Assembly: GCA_029846755.1 (NCBI GenBank)
Contig: JARWBI010000001.1
Span: forward strand, 62,001 to 126,000
Length of the DNA stretch: 64,000 nt
Direction of reading: 5' to 3'
From: Falsirhodobacter flavus
GTDB taxonomy: Bacteria > Pseudomonadota > Alphaproteobacteria > Rhodobacterales > Rhodobacteraceae
Part shown: positions 9,667 through 19,322 of the stretch, in pieces
How the letters are laid out: each line of letters opens with the position of its first letter
Numbering within the stretch: position 1 is the first letter of the stretch
Notes under the pieces: generated by a model
What the model saw: the letters and a program-made list of their open reading frames with translations, nothing else
What the model was told of the DNA's origin: nothing
Database searches by the model: none
Translations under genes and position numbers: made by a program

Positions 9667-10551
9667 ATGACCCGCCATGTCTTGACCGTTCAGTGCCCGT
9701 CCCGCCGCGGGATCGTTGCCGCCATCTCGGGCTTTCTGGCCGAGCAGGGCTGCAACATCACGGATTCGGCGCAGTTCGACGACGAACTGACGGGGATGTT
9801 CTTCTGCCGCGTCAGCTTTGTGCCGGAAACGGGCGTGGGCCTTCCGGCGCTGCGCGACGGCTTTGCGCCGGTGGCGTCGGATTTCGACATGGAATGGGCG
9901 ATCCATGATGGCGCGCACCGGATGAAGGTGCTGCTGATGGTGTCGAACTTCGGCCACTGTCTGAACGATCTTCTGTATCGCTGGCGAATCGGTGCGCTGC
10001 CGATCGACATCGTGGGCGTGGTGTCGAACCACATGACCTATCAGAAGGTGGTGGTGAACCACGACCTGCCCTTCCACCACATCAAGGTGACGAAGGAAAA
10101 CAAACCCGAGGCGGAGGCCCGCCTTCTGGCGCTGGTCGAGGATTCGGGGGCGGAACTGGTCGTGCTGGCCCGCTATATGCAGGTGCTGTCGGATGCGTTC
10201 TGCGAGAAGATGTCGGGGCGGATCATCAACATCCACCATTCCTTCCTGCCGTCGTTCAAGGGGGCCAACCCCTATAAACAAGCGTTCGAGCGGGGGGTGA
10301 AGCTGATCGGCGCGACGTCGCATTACGTCACTGCCGATCTGGACGAAGGCCCGATCATCGAGCAGGACATCGTGCGGATCACCCATGCGCAATCGGCCGA
10401 AGATTACGTGTCCTTGGGCCGGGATGTGGAGGCGGCGGTGCTGAGCCGCGCGATCCACGCGCATATCCACCATCGGGTGTTCATGTCGGGCAACAAGACG
10501 GTGGTTTTTCCGGCGTCGCCCGGCAGCTATGCGTCGGAACGGATGGGGTAG
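9667..10551 (+). CDS. purU: Formyltetrahydrofolate deformylase
   Basis: Hydrolyses 10-formyl-tetrahydrofolate to formate and tetrahydrofolate, balancing one-carbon pools. The 294-residue protein has an N-terminal ACT domain (about 4-80) and a C-terminal formyltransferase domain (about 86-285). The catalytic motif NIHHSFLP is at 188-195 and the essential aspartate lies in the TADLDEGPIIEQD segment. Length is normal for the family. A strong nested stem-loop follows the stop codon (10553-10597). Confidence 0.95.
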   Translation: MTRHVLTVQCPSRRGIVAAISGFLAEQGCNITDSAQFDDELTGMFFCRVSFVPETGVGLPALRDGFAPVASDFDMEWAIHDGAHRMKVLLMVSNFGHCLNDLLYRWRIGALPIDIVGVVSNHMTYQKVVVNHDLPFHHIKVTKENKPEAEARLLALVEDSGAELVVLARYMQVLSDAFCEKMSGRIINIHHSFLPSFKGANPYKQAFERGVKLIGATSHYVTADLDEGPIIEQDIVRITHAQSAEDYVSLGRDVEAAVLSRAIHAHIHHRVFMSGNKTVVFPASPGSYASERMG

Positions 10552-10552
10552 G

Positions 10553-10597
10553 GGCGCGGCCCTCAAGCCCCCCTTCCGGGGGCCATCGGGCCGCGCC
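10553..10597. terminator. Nested stem-loop between convergent purU and ychF
   Basis: GGCGCGGCCC (10553-10562) pairs perfectly with GGGCCGCGCC (10588-10597) and encloses a smaller CCCCC-TTCC-GGGGG hairpin. It starts 2 nt after the purU stop. There is no uridine run, so it may act as a Rho-assisted terminator or RNA 3'-end stabiliser. Further down, GCTGCC/GGCAGC and GATGCC-CTTC-GGCATC (near 10666-10681) form small hairpins that could serve the opposite strand. Confidence 0.5.
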
Positions 10598-10715
10598 GCT
10601 GCCGCGGTCCTGTGGCAGCGGTCATTCTTCCCGGGATCGGCCTGTCCTGCCGCTTCGCGTTGCGCGATGCCCTTCGGCATCCAGCGCGGGGGTATGTGTT
10701 CCGGGCGATCTCGGG

Positions 10716-11813
10716 TCAGCCGTTGAACAGGAAGTGCAGCACGTCGCCGTCCTTCACCTCGTAAGTCTTGCCCTCTACGCGGAACTTGCCGGCTTCCTTC
10801 GCGCCCGCTTCGCCTTTGCCCGCGATATAGTCGGGATAGGCGATGGTCTCGGCCCGGATGAAGCCCTTTTCGAAATCGCCGTGGATGACGCCTGCCGCCT
10901 GCGGGGCGAGCATGCCTTTGTTGATCGTCCACGCCCGCGCCTCTTTCGGGCCGACCGTGAAATAGGTCTGGAGCCCCAGCAGCGCATAGCCCGCGCGGAT
11001 CAGACGGTCGAGGCCCGCTTCCTCCAGCCCCATCTCGCTCAGGAACATCTCGGCTTCCTCGGCATCCAGCTGGCTGATCTCCTCCTCGATCCGGGCGGAG
11101 ATGACGACGCTGCCCGCGCCCTGTTTCGCCGCCATTTCCGCCACGCGGGCGGATTGGCTGTTGCCTTCCGCCGCCGAGGATTCCTCGACGTTGCAGACAT
11201 ACAGCACGGGTTTGGCGGTCAGCAGTTGCAGCATGCGCCACTGCTTCTGGTCATCCTCGGACACCTGCACGGTGCGGGCGGGCTTGCCGTCATTCAGCGC
11301 CGCAAGTGCCGCGCGCAGCAGGCGGTCCTGATCCAGCGCTTCCTTGTCGCCGCCCTTCAGCTTGCGGGCGAGGTTGGCCAGCCGCTTCTCGATACTTTCC
11401 AGATCGGCCAGCATGAGCTCGGTCTCGATCGTCTCGGCATCGGCGACGGGGTCGATCCGGCCTTCGACATGGGTGATGTCGCCATCCTCGAAACAGCGCA
11501 GGACGTGGGCGACGGCGTCGCATTCACGGATGTTGGCAAGGAACTGGTTGCCCAGACCTTCGCCCTTGGACGCGCCGCGCACGAGGCCTGCGATGTCCAC
11601 GAAGGTCATCCGCGCCGGGATGATCTGTTTCGATCCGGCGATTTCCGCCAGCTTATCCAGGCGCCCGTCGGGAACTGCGACCTCGCCCACGTTCGGTTCG
11701 ATCGTGCAGAAGGGGAAGTTCGCGGCCTGCGCCGCCGCCGTCCGGGTCAGCGCGTTGAACAGGGTCGATTTGCCCACGTTCGGCAAGCCGACGATACCCA
11801 TGCGAAAGCCCAT
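10716..11813 (-). CDS. ychF: Redox-regulated ATPase YchF (Obg-like)
   Basis: A universally conserved P-loop protein of the TRAFAC class that prefers ATP, binds ribosomes and is tied to oxidative-stress responses. The 365-residue protein has Walker A GLPNVGKS at 9-16, a [20 protein letters not shown] switch segment near 70-90, a coiled-coil arm, and a C-terminal TGS domain ([15 protein letters not shown] onward). The start was moved to the ATG at 11813 because the G1 motif should lie within the first 20 residues; AAGGGGA precedes it. Confidence 0.95.
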   Translation of the reverse strand: MGFRMGIVGLPNVGKSTLFNALTRTAAAQAANFPFCTIEPNVGEVAVPDGRLDKLAEIAGSKQIIPARMTFVDIAGLVRGASKGEGLGNQFLANIRECDAVAHVLRCFEDGDITHVEGRIDPVADAETIETELMLADLESIEKRLANLARKLKGGDKEALDQDRLLRAALAALNDGKPARTVQVSEDDQKQWRMLQLLTAKPVLYVCNVEESSAAEGNSQSARVAEMAAKQGAGSVVISARIEEEISQLDAEEAEMFLSEMGLEEAGLDRLIRAGYALLGLQTYFTVGPKEARAWTINKGMLAPQAAGVIHGDFEKGFIRAETIAYPDYIAGKGEAGAKEAGKFRVEGKTYEVKDGDVLHFLFNG

Positions 11814-11930
11814 GCCATTCCCCTTTTGCTGCACGCGCGTTCATCTAGGCGGGAAACCCCTTGCGTGCAAGCCGCGCTTGCTTTTCCGCGCCCCTGTGGC
11901 ACCCTTCGAGACAGGAGAAGGAGGACGCGA

Positions 11931-12335
11931 ATGAGCTTCGATCCCTACCTGATGTTCAAAGGCGACTGCCGCGAGGCGCTGAGCTTCTACAAGGACGTGT
12001 TCGGCGGCGATCTTTACCTCATGACCTATGCCGAGGCGCCCGAATCCCCGGGCATGCCCAAGGTGGACAGCGATCTGGTCATGCATGGCTGCCTGACGGT
12101 GGCCGGGCGGATGCTCATGGCCTCGGACTTTCCACCGGGGATGGAGGGCGAGTCGCAGCAGGCCGTCTCCGTCAGCCACGGCTGCCCGACGCGAGAGGAG
12201 GCGCAGGCCATCTTCGAAAAGCTGGCGGGAGAGGTGATCATGCCCTTCGGCGACGTGTTCTGGTGCGACGGTTTCGGCATGACCAGGGACCGTTTCGGCA
12301 CGCATTGGTTGATCGGCGGCCCGTCGAAGATGTGA
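11931..12335 (+). CDS. VOC family protein, PhnB-like
   Basis: A 134-residue protein of the glyoxalase/3-demethylubiquinone-methyltransferase-like (PhnB) group. It shows the paired beta-alpha-beta-beta-beta pattern: [18 protein letters not shown] near the start and [12 protein letters not shown] near the end. Substrate and metal dependence are unknown; members range from isomerases to resistance proteins. The ATG is supported by GAAGGAGGA 6 nt upstream. It is divergent from ychF and 63 nt before trpA. Confidence 0.82.
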   Translation: MSFDPYLMFKGDCREALSFYKDVFGGDLYLMTYAEAPESPGMPKVDSDLVMHGCLTVAGRMLMASDFPPGMEGESQQAVSVSHGCPTREEAQAIFEKLAGEVIMPFGDVFWCDGFGMTRDRFGTHWLIGGPSKM

Positions 12336-12398
12336 CCCGGCGGCATTGCTTTTCCGGCCCGTATCCGCCAAGGAGAAGCATTGCTGCACGAGGACGCC

Positions 12399-13187
12399 AT
12401 GACCCGCATCGACGCCAAGTTCGCCGCCCTGAAAGCCGATGGAAAGAAGGCCTTCGTTGCCTATCTGATGGCGGGCGATCCCGATGTGGAAACCTCGCTG
12501 GCGGTGATGCGCGGGATGCCCGCCGCCGGGGTGGACGTGATCGAGTTGGGAATGCCCTTCACCGACCCGATGGCCGATGGCGGCACGATCCAGCTGGCCG
12601 GACAGCGCGCGCTGGAGGGCGGGCAGACGCTGCAGAAGACGCTGGATCTGGTCGCCGCGTTCCGCAAGGACGATCAGGTCACGCCCATCGTGCTGATGGG
12701 CTATTACAACCCGATCTATTCGCGCGGTGTGGACCGCTTCCTTGCCGATGCCAAGGCAGCGGGGATCGACGGGCTGATCGTCGTGGACCTGCCCCCGGAG
12801 GAGGATGTGGAGCTTTGCATCCCGGCACAGGCGGCGGGGCTGAACTTCATCCGGCTGGCGACGCCGACCACGGATGCGGCGCGGCTGCCGCGCGTTTTGC
12901 AGAACACCTCGGGTTTCGTCTATTACGTCTCGATCACCGGGATCACCGGCGCCGCCGCGCCCAAGGCCGCCGATGTCGCGCCCGAAGTTGCCCGCATCAA
13001 GGCGGCGACCGATCTGCCCGTGATCGTCGGTTTCGGCATCACGACGCCCGATGCCGCGCGTGACATTGCAGCGATTGCCGATGGCAGCGTGGTCGGCACC
13101 GCGATCGTCAAGGCGATCAATGAAAAGCCGGTGGCCGAGGTGCTGGAGATGGTGGCGGCCCTCGCCGCCGGTGCTCATAGCGCGTAA
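12399..13187 (+). CDS. trpA: Tryptophan synthase alpha subunit
   Basis: Cleaves indole-3-glycerol phosphate to indole, passed to the TrpB subunit. The 262-residue TIM barrel has the catalytic pair Glu49 (VIELGMPF) and Asp60 (DPMADGG), the same numbering as the Salmonella enzyme, which supports the ATG at 12399. A TTG at 12381 with its own AAGGAG is an alternative start adding six residues. trpB and trpF are not in the window; separation of trpA from trpB is seen in other Rhodobacterales. The repeat element at 13191 follows directly. Confidence 0.95.
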   Translation: MTRIDAKFAALKADGKKAFVAYLMAGDPDVETSLAVMRGMPAAGVDVIELGMPFTDPMADGGTIQLAGQRALEGGQTLQKTLDLVAAFRKDDQVTPIVLMGYYNPIYSRGVDRFLADAKAAGIDGLIVVDLPPEEDVELCIPAQAAGLNFIRLATPTTDAARLPRVLQNTSGFVYYVSITGITGAAAPKAADVAPEVARIKAATDLPVIVGFGITTPDAARDIAAIADGSVVGTAIVKAINEKPVAEVLEMVAALAAGAHSA

Positions 13188-13190
13188 CCG

Positions 13191-13256
13191 CCGGGGCGCA
13201 GCCCCGGCTTGGCCCAACGTCGAGGAGATGCCGAAGGCATCGACGAGTGGCGGGAG
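13191..13256 (+). repeat. Double-hairpin intergenic repeat, copy B
   Basis: Hairpin CCGGGGC-GCA-GCCCCGG (13191-13207), core TTGGCCCAACGTCGAGG, hairpin GATGCC-GAA-GGCATC (13227-13241), then CGACGAGTGGCGGGA. It aligns over its whole length with copy A (4771-4837, inverted). It lies 3 nt after the trpA stop and 2 nt before the stop of the convergent gene. Both stems are kept although several paired bases differ from copy A. Confidence 0.8.
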
Positions 13257-13258
13257 AG

Positions 13259-14020
13259 CTACGGCCTGATCAGCCGGAAGATGGTGGACGCGCCCCATCC
13301 TGCCAGCACCGCCAGCGCCAGCGACAACAACCCATACAGCGCCGACTGTTCGCGCGACATGGTATAGAGGAACCGCTCCAGCCCCGCCTTGCGCACGAAG
13401 ATGGTGCGGTCGATGGTGTCAACCACCCGCCCGTCACGCGTCAGGAAGATGCGCACGCGGTAATCGCCTTCGGTCAGGTCGGCAGGAAGCTCCACATCCG
13501 CACGAAACAGCGTCTGCTCGTCCAGATCGACGGCGTGTTCGTTGACGCGGTATCGCCCCTCGGACTGACGGATGCGCATCAGCGCCTCGACGAATTGCGG
13601 GGCGTCTTCGGCTTCGGAACTGATGCCTATTGCGCGGATGACGGATGGAATGGTGATGCGGTGGCGCAGATCCTCGGTTTCCGAAAGGATGTCGCCCAGC
13701 GCCCCGGTCGTCGCAATGGCATAGAAGGTGGGCGCGCTGCCGATGCGGACCTTGTCGCGGTTGATCCAGATGCCGACGCGGCGTTCCTTCTTCCGCACGA
13801 TGATCGGCGTCGCCGGACCTTCGACGGTGACGATCACCTCCAGCGGATCTTCGGTCGGGGCGGGGGCGTCGCGGCGCACCGCGCCATAGACCAGAATCTC
13901 GGACCCCACGAAATCCGTGGTGATCGACACCGACGACTGCGACAGGCCGACGACGATGCTTTCCTCCTGCGCAGCGGCGGGCAGGGCAAGCGCGATCAGG
14001 ATGGCAAATGCGCGGATCAT
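13259..14020 (-). CDS. TIGR02186 family protein, exported with C-terminal membrane anchor
   Basis: A 253-residue protein with a signal peptide (about 1-18, ending LPAAAQEE), a beta-rich periplasmic region and one C-terminal transmembrane helix (about 228-248) followed by FRLIRP. It matches the alphaproteobacterial TIGR02186 family of unknown function that is regularly paired with a TauE/SafE-type exporter. The ATG overlaps the upstream exporter gene by 4 nt, so the two are made together; a role as accessory subunit for sulfonate or sulfite export is inferred from this pairing only. Confidence 0.78.
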   Translation of the reverse strand: MIRAFAILIALALPAAAQEESIVVGLSQSSVSITTDFVGSEILVYGAVRRDAPAPTEDPLEVIVTVEGPATPIIVRKKERRVGIWINRDKVRIGSAPTFYAIATTGALGDILSETEDLRHRITIPSVIRAIGISSEAEDAPQFVEALMRIRQSEGRYRVNEHAVDLDEQTLFRADVELPADLTEGDYRVRIFLTRDGRVVDTIDRTIFVRKAGLERFLYTMSREQSALYGLLSLALAVLAGWGASTIFRLIRP

Positions 14021-14937
14021 TCGGCCCCCATCACCTGAAGCGAGAACGGCTCGTTCGGTGTCAACACCAGTTCCGTGCCGACCTTGACGCTGACGGCGAT
14101 GACCAGCAGCGCCAACAGGATGCGAAGCTGTTCCGCCCGCAGGCGCACCCCGATCCGCGCGCCGAACTGCGCGCCCACGACCCCGCCAAGGATCAGCAGC
14201 AGCGCCAGCATGATATCGACCGTCCCCGAGGTCATCGCATGCGCCAGCGTGGTGAAGGCCGACACGAAGATGATCTGGAACAGCGAGGTTCCGACCACCA
14301 CCTTGGTCGGCATCCCCAAAAGGTAAATCATCGCCGGCACCATGATGAACCCGCCGCCGACCCCCATGATCGCCGACAGGAACCCCACGCCCGCCCCGAT
14401 CATCATCGGCGGCAGCACCGAGATATACAGACCCGAGGCGCGGAACTTCATCTTGAACGGCAGGCGGTGGACCCATGTATGCACATGCGCGCGTTTGATC
14501 GGCGCGCCGGGCTTCTTGGCGCGGCGCAGGGCGCGGATGCTTTCCTGAAGCATCATCGCCCCGATGGTCCCGAGGAACAGCACATAGGACAGCTGCACGA
14601 ACAGATCGACCTGCCCCAAAACCGCAAGCCGCGCAAAGACCCAGATCCCGACGGCGGAGCCGATCAGTCCCCCCGCCTGCAAGACCATCCCCATGCGGAA
14701 ATCGACCGCCTTGCGCTTCATCTGCGCCAGAACGCCGGAAACCGACGATGCGACGACCTGATTGGCCCCGGTCGCCACCGCAACCGCAGGCGGGATGCCG
14801 ATGAAGAACAGCAAGGGGGTGATGAGGAACCCGCCGCCCACGCCGAACATGCCCGACATGAAGCCCACGATGCCGCCCAGCCCCAGCACCAGCAGGGCGT
14901 TTATCGAAACCTCGGCGATGGGAAGATACATCTGCAT
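14017..14937 (-). CDS. Sulfite exporter TauE/SafE (TSUP) family permease
   Basis: A 306-residue inner-membrane carrier made of two repeated halves, each with the family motif: MFGVGGGFLITPL (30-41) and IMGVGGGFIMVP in the second half. About eight hydrophobic helices and an internal hydrophilic loop (RALRRAKKPG) are visible. TSUP members export sulfite, sulfonates or sulfoacetate, or take up organosulfur compounds; the specific substrate is not readable. The coupled TIGR02186 gene follows with a 4-nt overlap. Confidence 0.85.
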   Translation of the reverse strand: MQMYLPIAEVSINALLVLGLGGIVGFMSGMFGVGGGFLITPLLFFIGIPPAVAVATGANQVVASSVSGVLAQMKRKAVDFRMGMVLQAGGLIGSAVGIWVFARLAVLGQVDLFVQLSYVLFLGTIGAMMLQESIRALRRAKKPGAPIKRAHVHTWVHRLPFKMKFRASGLYISVLPPMMIGAGVGFLSAIMGVGGGFIMVPAMIYLLGMPTKVVVGTSLFQIIFVSAFTTLAHAMTSGTVDIMLALLLILGGVVGAQFGARIGVRLRAEQLRILLALLVIAVSVKVGTELVLTPNEPFSLQVMGAE

Positions 14938-14978
14938 TGGCTTACCGGCTGCAAGGGGTTGGTCGGCGGTCTAGACCC

Positions 14979-15770
14979 TCATCGCAGGTGGCGCAACGTC
15001 TCGCGGATCACCTTTTCCAGCTTGGCCGCGCCAAGGGGGGCCATGGCCTTGGTATGCTCGTGGCTGAGCCGTTCGTCCGACAGCCCCGCGCCCATGTTGG
15101 TGATGGTGGAGATCGCCGCCACCTTCAGCCCGAGGAACCGCGCAAGGATCACCTCCGGCACGGTGGACATGCCCACGGCGTCGATGCCCAGCACCTTCGC
15201 CATCCGAATCTCGGCCGGGGTTTCGAAGCTGGGGCCGGAGAACCAGGCATAGACGCCTTCGGGCAACTTCACCCCCGCCCGCGCCGCAGCGGCCTTAAGC
15301 TGCCCCCGCAGGCCTTCGTCATGCGCGTCGGTCATCGGCACGAAGCGCGCGTCGGTCTTCTCGCCGATCAGGGGGTTGGTGCCCGACATGTTGATGTGGT
15401 CCGACAGCAGCATCAGATCGCCCGGCGGAATGTCGGACCGCAGGCTGCCCGCCGCATTGGTCAGGATCAGGCTGTCCGCGCCAAGGCCGCGCAGAACCTC
15501 CAGCGGCAGGCGCATCGCGGCGGGGTTGCCGGATTCGTAGTAATGCATCCGCCCGCCGAAGACCGCGACGCGAACGCCCTCAAGTTCGCCGATCACCAGT
15601 TTCGGGTTGTGGCCCGACACGCCCGCATGGGGAAAGCCGTCCAGATCGGCATAGGGGATCGCAACACCGTCGACGCCTTCCGCCAGATGCCCGAGGCCCG
15701 ATCCCAGCACGAGGCCGATGCGAACCGGCGCATCGCCCGCCAGCCGTTTGATATGCGCGACCAGATCCAT
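14979..15770 (-). CDS. Purine-nucleoside phosphorylase (trimeric type)
   Basis: Phosphorolysis of purine nucleosides to free base and ribose-1-phosphate. The 263-residue protein has the class I PNP motifs GLVLGSGLGHL (19-29), GGRMHYYE near 73-80, LTNAAGSL near 104, GPSFETPAEIR near 180 and the base-binding STITNMGAGLS near the end. The asparagine there fits 6-oxopurines (guanosine, inosine, xanthosine). It is the last gene of the nucleoside ABC operon and overlaps the upstream permease by 1 nt, so imported nucleosides are probably cleaved at once. Confidence 0.92.
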   Translation of the reverse strand: MDLVAHIKRLAGDAPVRIGLVLGSGLGHLAEGVDGVAIPYADLDGFPHAGVSGHNPKLVIGELEGVRVAVFGGRMHYYESGNPAAMRLPLEVLRGLGADSLILTNAAGSLRSDIPPGDLMLLSDHINMSGTNPLIGEKTDARFVPMTDAHDEGLRGQLKAAAARAGVKLPEGVYAWFSGPSFETPAEIRMAKVLGIDAVGMSTVPEVILARFLGLKVAAISTITNMGAGLSDERLSHEHTKAMAPLGAAKLEKVIRETLRHLR

Positions 15771-16741
15771 CAGCGTTCCTTCACATAGGGCTCGCCCCCC
15801 GCGCGGGGCGGGATGGCCTTGCCGACGAAGCCCGCCAGCACAAGCACGGTCAGCACATAGGGCAGCGCCTCCAGCGCAGGGACAGGGATGTCCAGCGTCG
15901 TCACCCGCGTCACCACGTCAGGCCGCAGCGCCAGCGCCTGGAAGAAGCCGAACAGCAGCGTGGCATAGAGTGCGGCCCAGGGCTTCCATTTGGCGAAGAT
16001 CAGCGCCGCCAACGCGATATAGCCGCGCCCGGCCGTCATCTCGCGCCCGAAGCCCGCTTGCAGTGCCGTCGCCATATAGGCGCCCGCGATGCCGCAAAGA
16101 ACGCCCGCGATCAGCACGGCGGCAAACCGCAGCCGCGTGACGGAAACGCCCGCCGTGTCGACCGCCGCCGGGTTTTCACCCACCGCACGCAGCCGCAGAC
16201 CGAAGCGGGTGCGGAACAGCACCCACCATGTGAGCGGCACGCACAGCGCGGCGACATAGACCAGCAGCGGATGGCCCGAGATCACCTCGAAATAGAGCGG
16301 GCCAAGGATCGGCACATCGCGCAGCGCCTCGGCGAAGGGCAGGGTGATTGCCCCGAACCGCGCATTGCCCGACAAGGGCGGCGTGCGCCCGCCCTGACCG
16401 AAGGCCGCCTGCGCCACCAGAACCGTGATCCCCGAGGCAAGGAAGTTCAGCGCCACGCCCGAGATCAGCTGGTTCCCCCGGAACGTGATTGACGCGATCC
16501 CATGCATCAGCGCCCAGACCAGCGACGCGCCGATCCCCGCCGCCAGCCCGATCCAGACCGACCCGCTGATGGCCGCGACCGCGCCCGAGGTCATGGCTGC
16601 GATCAGCATCTTGCCTTCAAGCCCGATGTCGAAGACGCCCGCACGTTCCGAAAACAGCCCGGCAAGGCAGGCCAGCAGCAGGGGGGTTGCCAGCCGCACG
16701 GTCGAATCCAGCAGTTGCAGCAGCGTTGCGTAATCCATCAC
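15770..16741 (-). CDS. Nucleoside ABC transporter permease 2
   Basis: A 323-residue BPD_transp_2-type permease with about 8-9 hydrophobic helices. The EAA-like coupling segment sits around RTRFGLRLRAVGENPAAVDTAG. It resembles the second permease (NupQ/RnsD type) of BMP-dependent nucleoside importers. It overlaps the first permease by 4 nt and the phosphorylase gene by 1 nt. Confidence 0.88.
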   Translation of the reverse strand: MMDYATLLQLLDSTVRLATPLLLACLAGLFSERAGVFDIGLEGKMLIAAMTSGAVAAISGSVWIGLAAGIGASLVWALMHGIASITFRGNQLISGVALNFLASGITVLVAQAAFGQGGRTPPLSGNARFGAITLPFAEALRDVPILGPLYFEVISGHPLLVYVAALCVPLTWWVLFRTRFGLRLRAVGENPAAVDTAGVSVTRLRFAAVLIAGVLCGIAGAYMATALQAGFGREMTAGRGYIALAALIFAKWKPWAALYATLLFGFFQALALRPDVVTRVTTLDIPVPALEALPYVLTVLVLAGFVGKAIPPRAGGEPYVKER

Positions 16742-17820
16742 GCAGCCCTCCGCCGGAAGAACAGGCCAAGCAGCATCCGCACCATATGGTCAAGCGCCCC
16801 GGTGAACAGGATCACGAGGCCCTGCACCACGACCCGCAGGTCGATCGGGATCTGGGTCCAAAGCCCGATCTCGGCCCCGCCCTGATAGAGAAAGCCGAAC
16901 AGGAGCGCCGCCAGCACCACGCCGAACGGGTGGTTCCGGCCCATCAGCGCAACCGCGATGCCGATGAAGCCCGCACCCTCGGACGCGTTCTGCAAAAGCC
17001 GCCCGCTTTCGCCCATGACGTTGTTGATCGACATCATCCCCGCCAGCGCCCCCGAGATCATCATCGTCACGATGATGATCTTCGTCGGGTTGATCCCCGC
17101 GTAACGCGCAGCGGATTCCGATTTGCCGAAAGCGCGGATCTCGTATCCCAGTGGGGTGCGGAACAGCAGCAGCCAGACCGCGAAGCAAGCTGCCAGCGCC
17201 ACGAACAGCGACACGTTGGCGGGCACCTGATCGGTGAAGATCGCGGACAGGCCCGGAATCTCTGTCAGGGTCGGCAGGCCCAGATGTGCGGGAAACCGCG
17301 CCGTTGCCGGTTCCGCCTGCCCCGCGGGGCGCAGCACGTCGACCAGCACCCAGACGATCAACGAATAGGCGATGTAGTTGAACATGATCGTCGTGATGAC
17401 GATATGGCTGCCGCGCTTCGCCTGAAGATATCCCGGGATCGCCGCCCAAAGCGCGCCGAAGGCTGCGGCCCCAAGCGTCGCGGCCAGAAGCGCCACCGAC
17501 CAATGCGGCCACGGGATGAACAGCAGCACCAGCGCAACGCCAAGGCCGCCGATCTGGGCCTGTCCCTCGCCGCCGATGTTGAACAGGCCCGCGTGGTAGG
17601 CGACCGTGACAGCCAGCCCGGTAAAGATGAAGCTGGTCGCGTAATAGAGTGTGTAGCCCCAGCCGTAGGCCGAACCCAGGGCACCGACCACCATCGTATT
17701 CAGCGCCTCCATCGGGTCCTGTCCGATGGCGAGGATCACACCCGCCGCGCAGATGGCGGCCAGAGCCAGCGAGATGATCGGCACCAGCACCACATCGGCC
17801 CAGCGGGGAATGCGTTGCAT
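16738..17820 (-). CDS. Nucleoside ABC transporter permease 1
   Basis: A 360-residue permease of the NupP/RnsC type. The family features are visible: a G-E-G-Q segment (NIGGEGQAQIGGLG) after TM2-3, and the coupling helix RTPLGYEIRAFGKSESAARYAGINP. About ten membrane helices; the C-terminus is basic (FFRRRAA). It pairs with the permease downstream to form the channel of a BMP-type importer. It overlaps the ATPase gene by 1 nt. Confidence 0.88.
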   Translation of the reverse strand: MQRIPRWADVVLVPIISLALAAICAAGVILAIGQDPMEALNTMVVGALGSAYGWGYTLYYATSFIFTGLAVTVAYHAGLFNIGGEGQAQIGGLGVALVLLFIPWPHWSVALLAATLGAAAFGALWAAIPGYLQAKRGSHIVITTIMFNYIAYSLIVWVLVDVLRPAGQAEPATARFPAHLGLPTLTEIPGLSAIFTDQVPANVSLFVALAACFAVWLLLFRTPLGYEIRAFGKSESAARYAGINPTKIIIVTMMISGALAGMMSINNVMGESGRLLQNASEGAGFIGIAVALMGRNHPFGVVLAALLFGFLYQGGAEIGLWTQIPIDLRVVVQGLVILFTGALDHMVRMLLGLFFRRRAA

Positions 17821-19322
17821 CAGGCGGCCTCGTCGTTCACGCCGGCCATCAGCAGGCCAAGCTCTTTTTCATTCGTCGTCGCGGGGTCGCGTTCCCCCAC
17901 GATCCGCCCGCCGCACATCACCGCGATGCGGTCCGACAGCGACATAATCTCGTCCAGCTCGACCGAGACCAGAAGGATCGCCTTGCCCTGATCGCGCAAG
18001 GCGACGATCTGCTTGTGGATGAACTCGATCGCGCCGATGTCCACGCCGCGCGTCGGCTGGCCGATCAGCAGGAGGTCGGGGTTTCGCTCGATTTCCCGCG
18101 CGACGACGATCTTCTGCTGGTTCCCGCCCGAGAAGTTCTTGATCGCAAGGTCCGGCAGCAGGGGGCGCACGTCGAAGCGTTTCATCGCCTCGGCCGTTTC
18201 GTCGCGCAGGGTGCGGTTGTCCATCAGCGCGCCCTTGGCGAAATGGCGGTGATAGCCGAAGGCCATGTTCTCCCACGCCGAAAAGTCCATGATGACGCCA
18301 AGATGCTGGCGGTCTTCGGGGACATGGGCGATCCCGGCCTCGCGCGGATCGGTGAAGGAATGGCCGTTCATGGTGATGGTCCCTTCGGCGCGGGCGATGC
18401 CGCCCAGCACCTCCAGCAGTTCCGATTGCCCGTTCCCGGCCACGCCCGCCAGCCCGAGGATCTCGCCCCGCCGGATGGTCAGATCGACCCCTTTCAGCAG
18501 TTCGACGCCGCCGCGCATGAGGCGCAGGCCCTTGGCCTCCAGCACCGTCTTGCCGGGTTTTGCAGGTGTCTTTTCCACCCGCAGCAGCACCTTGCGGCCC
18601 ACCATCAGCTCCGCGAGCGCGGGGGGCGAGGTTTCCGCCGTCTTGACCGTTCCCACGATCTCGCCCCGCCGCATGACGGATACGTTGTCGGTGATCGCCA
18701 TGATCTCGCGCAGCTTGTGGGTGATGAGGATCACCGTCTTGCCCTGCTCGCGCAGGCCGGACAGGATGCGGAACAGATGGTCCGCCTCGGCCGGGGTCAG
18801 AACGCCGGTCGGCTCGTCAAGGATCAGGATCTCGGCCTGACGATACAGGGCCTTCAGGATCTCGACCCGCTGCTGGTGACCGACGGACAGATCCTCGACC
18901 ACGGCATCGGGGTTCACGTCCAGCCCGTATTCCTTGGACAGCCGCGCCAGTTCCTTGCGTGCCTTGGACAGCGAGGGGCGCAGCAGCGCGCCATCCTCGG
19001 CCCCGAGGATCACGTTTTCCAGAACGGTGAAGTTCGGGACCAGCTTGAAATGCTGGAACACCATCCCGATCCCGGCGCGGATCGCGCTTTGGCTGTCGGG
19101 GATCGCAGTCTCGCGCCCCCCGATCAGGATCTGGCCGCTATCGGCGCGATAGAAGCCATAGAGGATCGACATCAGCGTCGATTTCCCGGCCCCGTTCTCG
19201 CCGATGATGCCGTGGATCGTGCCCCTGGGCACCGTGATCGTGATGTCCTTGTTCGCCTGCACCGTCCCGAACGCCTTCGAGATGCCGCGCAGTTCGATCG
19301 CAGGCGAAGCCGTCTGGGTCAT
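17820..19322 (-). CDS. Nucleoside ABC transporter, duplicated ATPase
   Basis: A 500-residue protein with two ATP-binding cassettes. The first has Walker A GENGAGKS at 41-48, signature LSVGHQQRVEIL and Walker B LILDEPTGVLTP. The second has the degenerate Walker A GLAGVAGNGQSEL, signature FSGGNQQKIVVARE, and a GQPTRGVD in place of DEPT, which is normal for the second half of sugar/nucleoside cassettes. It energises the two permeases encoded next. It overlaps the binding-protein gene by 1 nt. Confidence 0.92.
   Translation of the reverse strand: MTQTASPAIELRGISKAFGTVQANKDITITVPRGTIHGIIGENGAGKSTLMSILYGFYRADSGQILIGGRETAIPDSQSAIRAGIGMVFQHFKLVPNFTVLENVILGAEDGALLRPSLSKARKELARLSKEYGLDVNPDAVVEDLSVGHQQRVEILKALYRQAEILILDEPTGVLTPAEADHLFRILSGLREQGKTVILITHKLREIMAITDNVSVMRRGEIVGTVKTAETSPPALAELMVGRKVLLRVEKTPAKPGKTVLEAKGLRLMRGGVELLKGVDLTIRRGEILGLAGVAGNGQSELLEVLGGIARAEGTITMNGHSFTDPREAGIAHVPEDRQHLGVIMDFSAWENMAFGYHRHFAKGALMDNRTLRDETAEAMKRFDVRPLLPDLAIKNFSGGNQQKIVVAREIERNPDLLLIGQPTRGVDIGAIEFIHKQIVALRDQGKAILLVSVELDEIMSLSDRIAVMCGGRIVGERDPATTNEKELGLLMAGVNDEAA

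Noticed and set aside
10734-11930. Upstream extension of the VOC protein frame across ychF
   Set aside because: The frame is open only because of GC bias. The real start at 11931 has a strong ribosome site and gives a normal-length protein.
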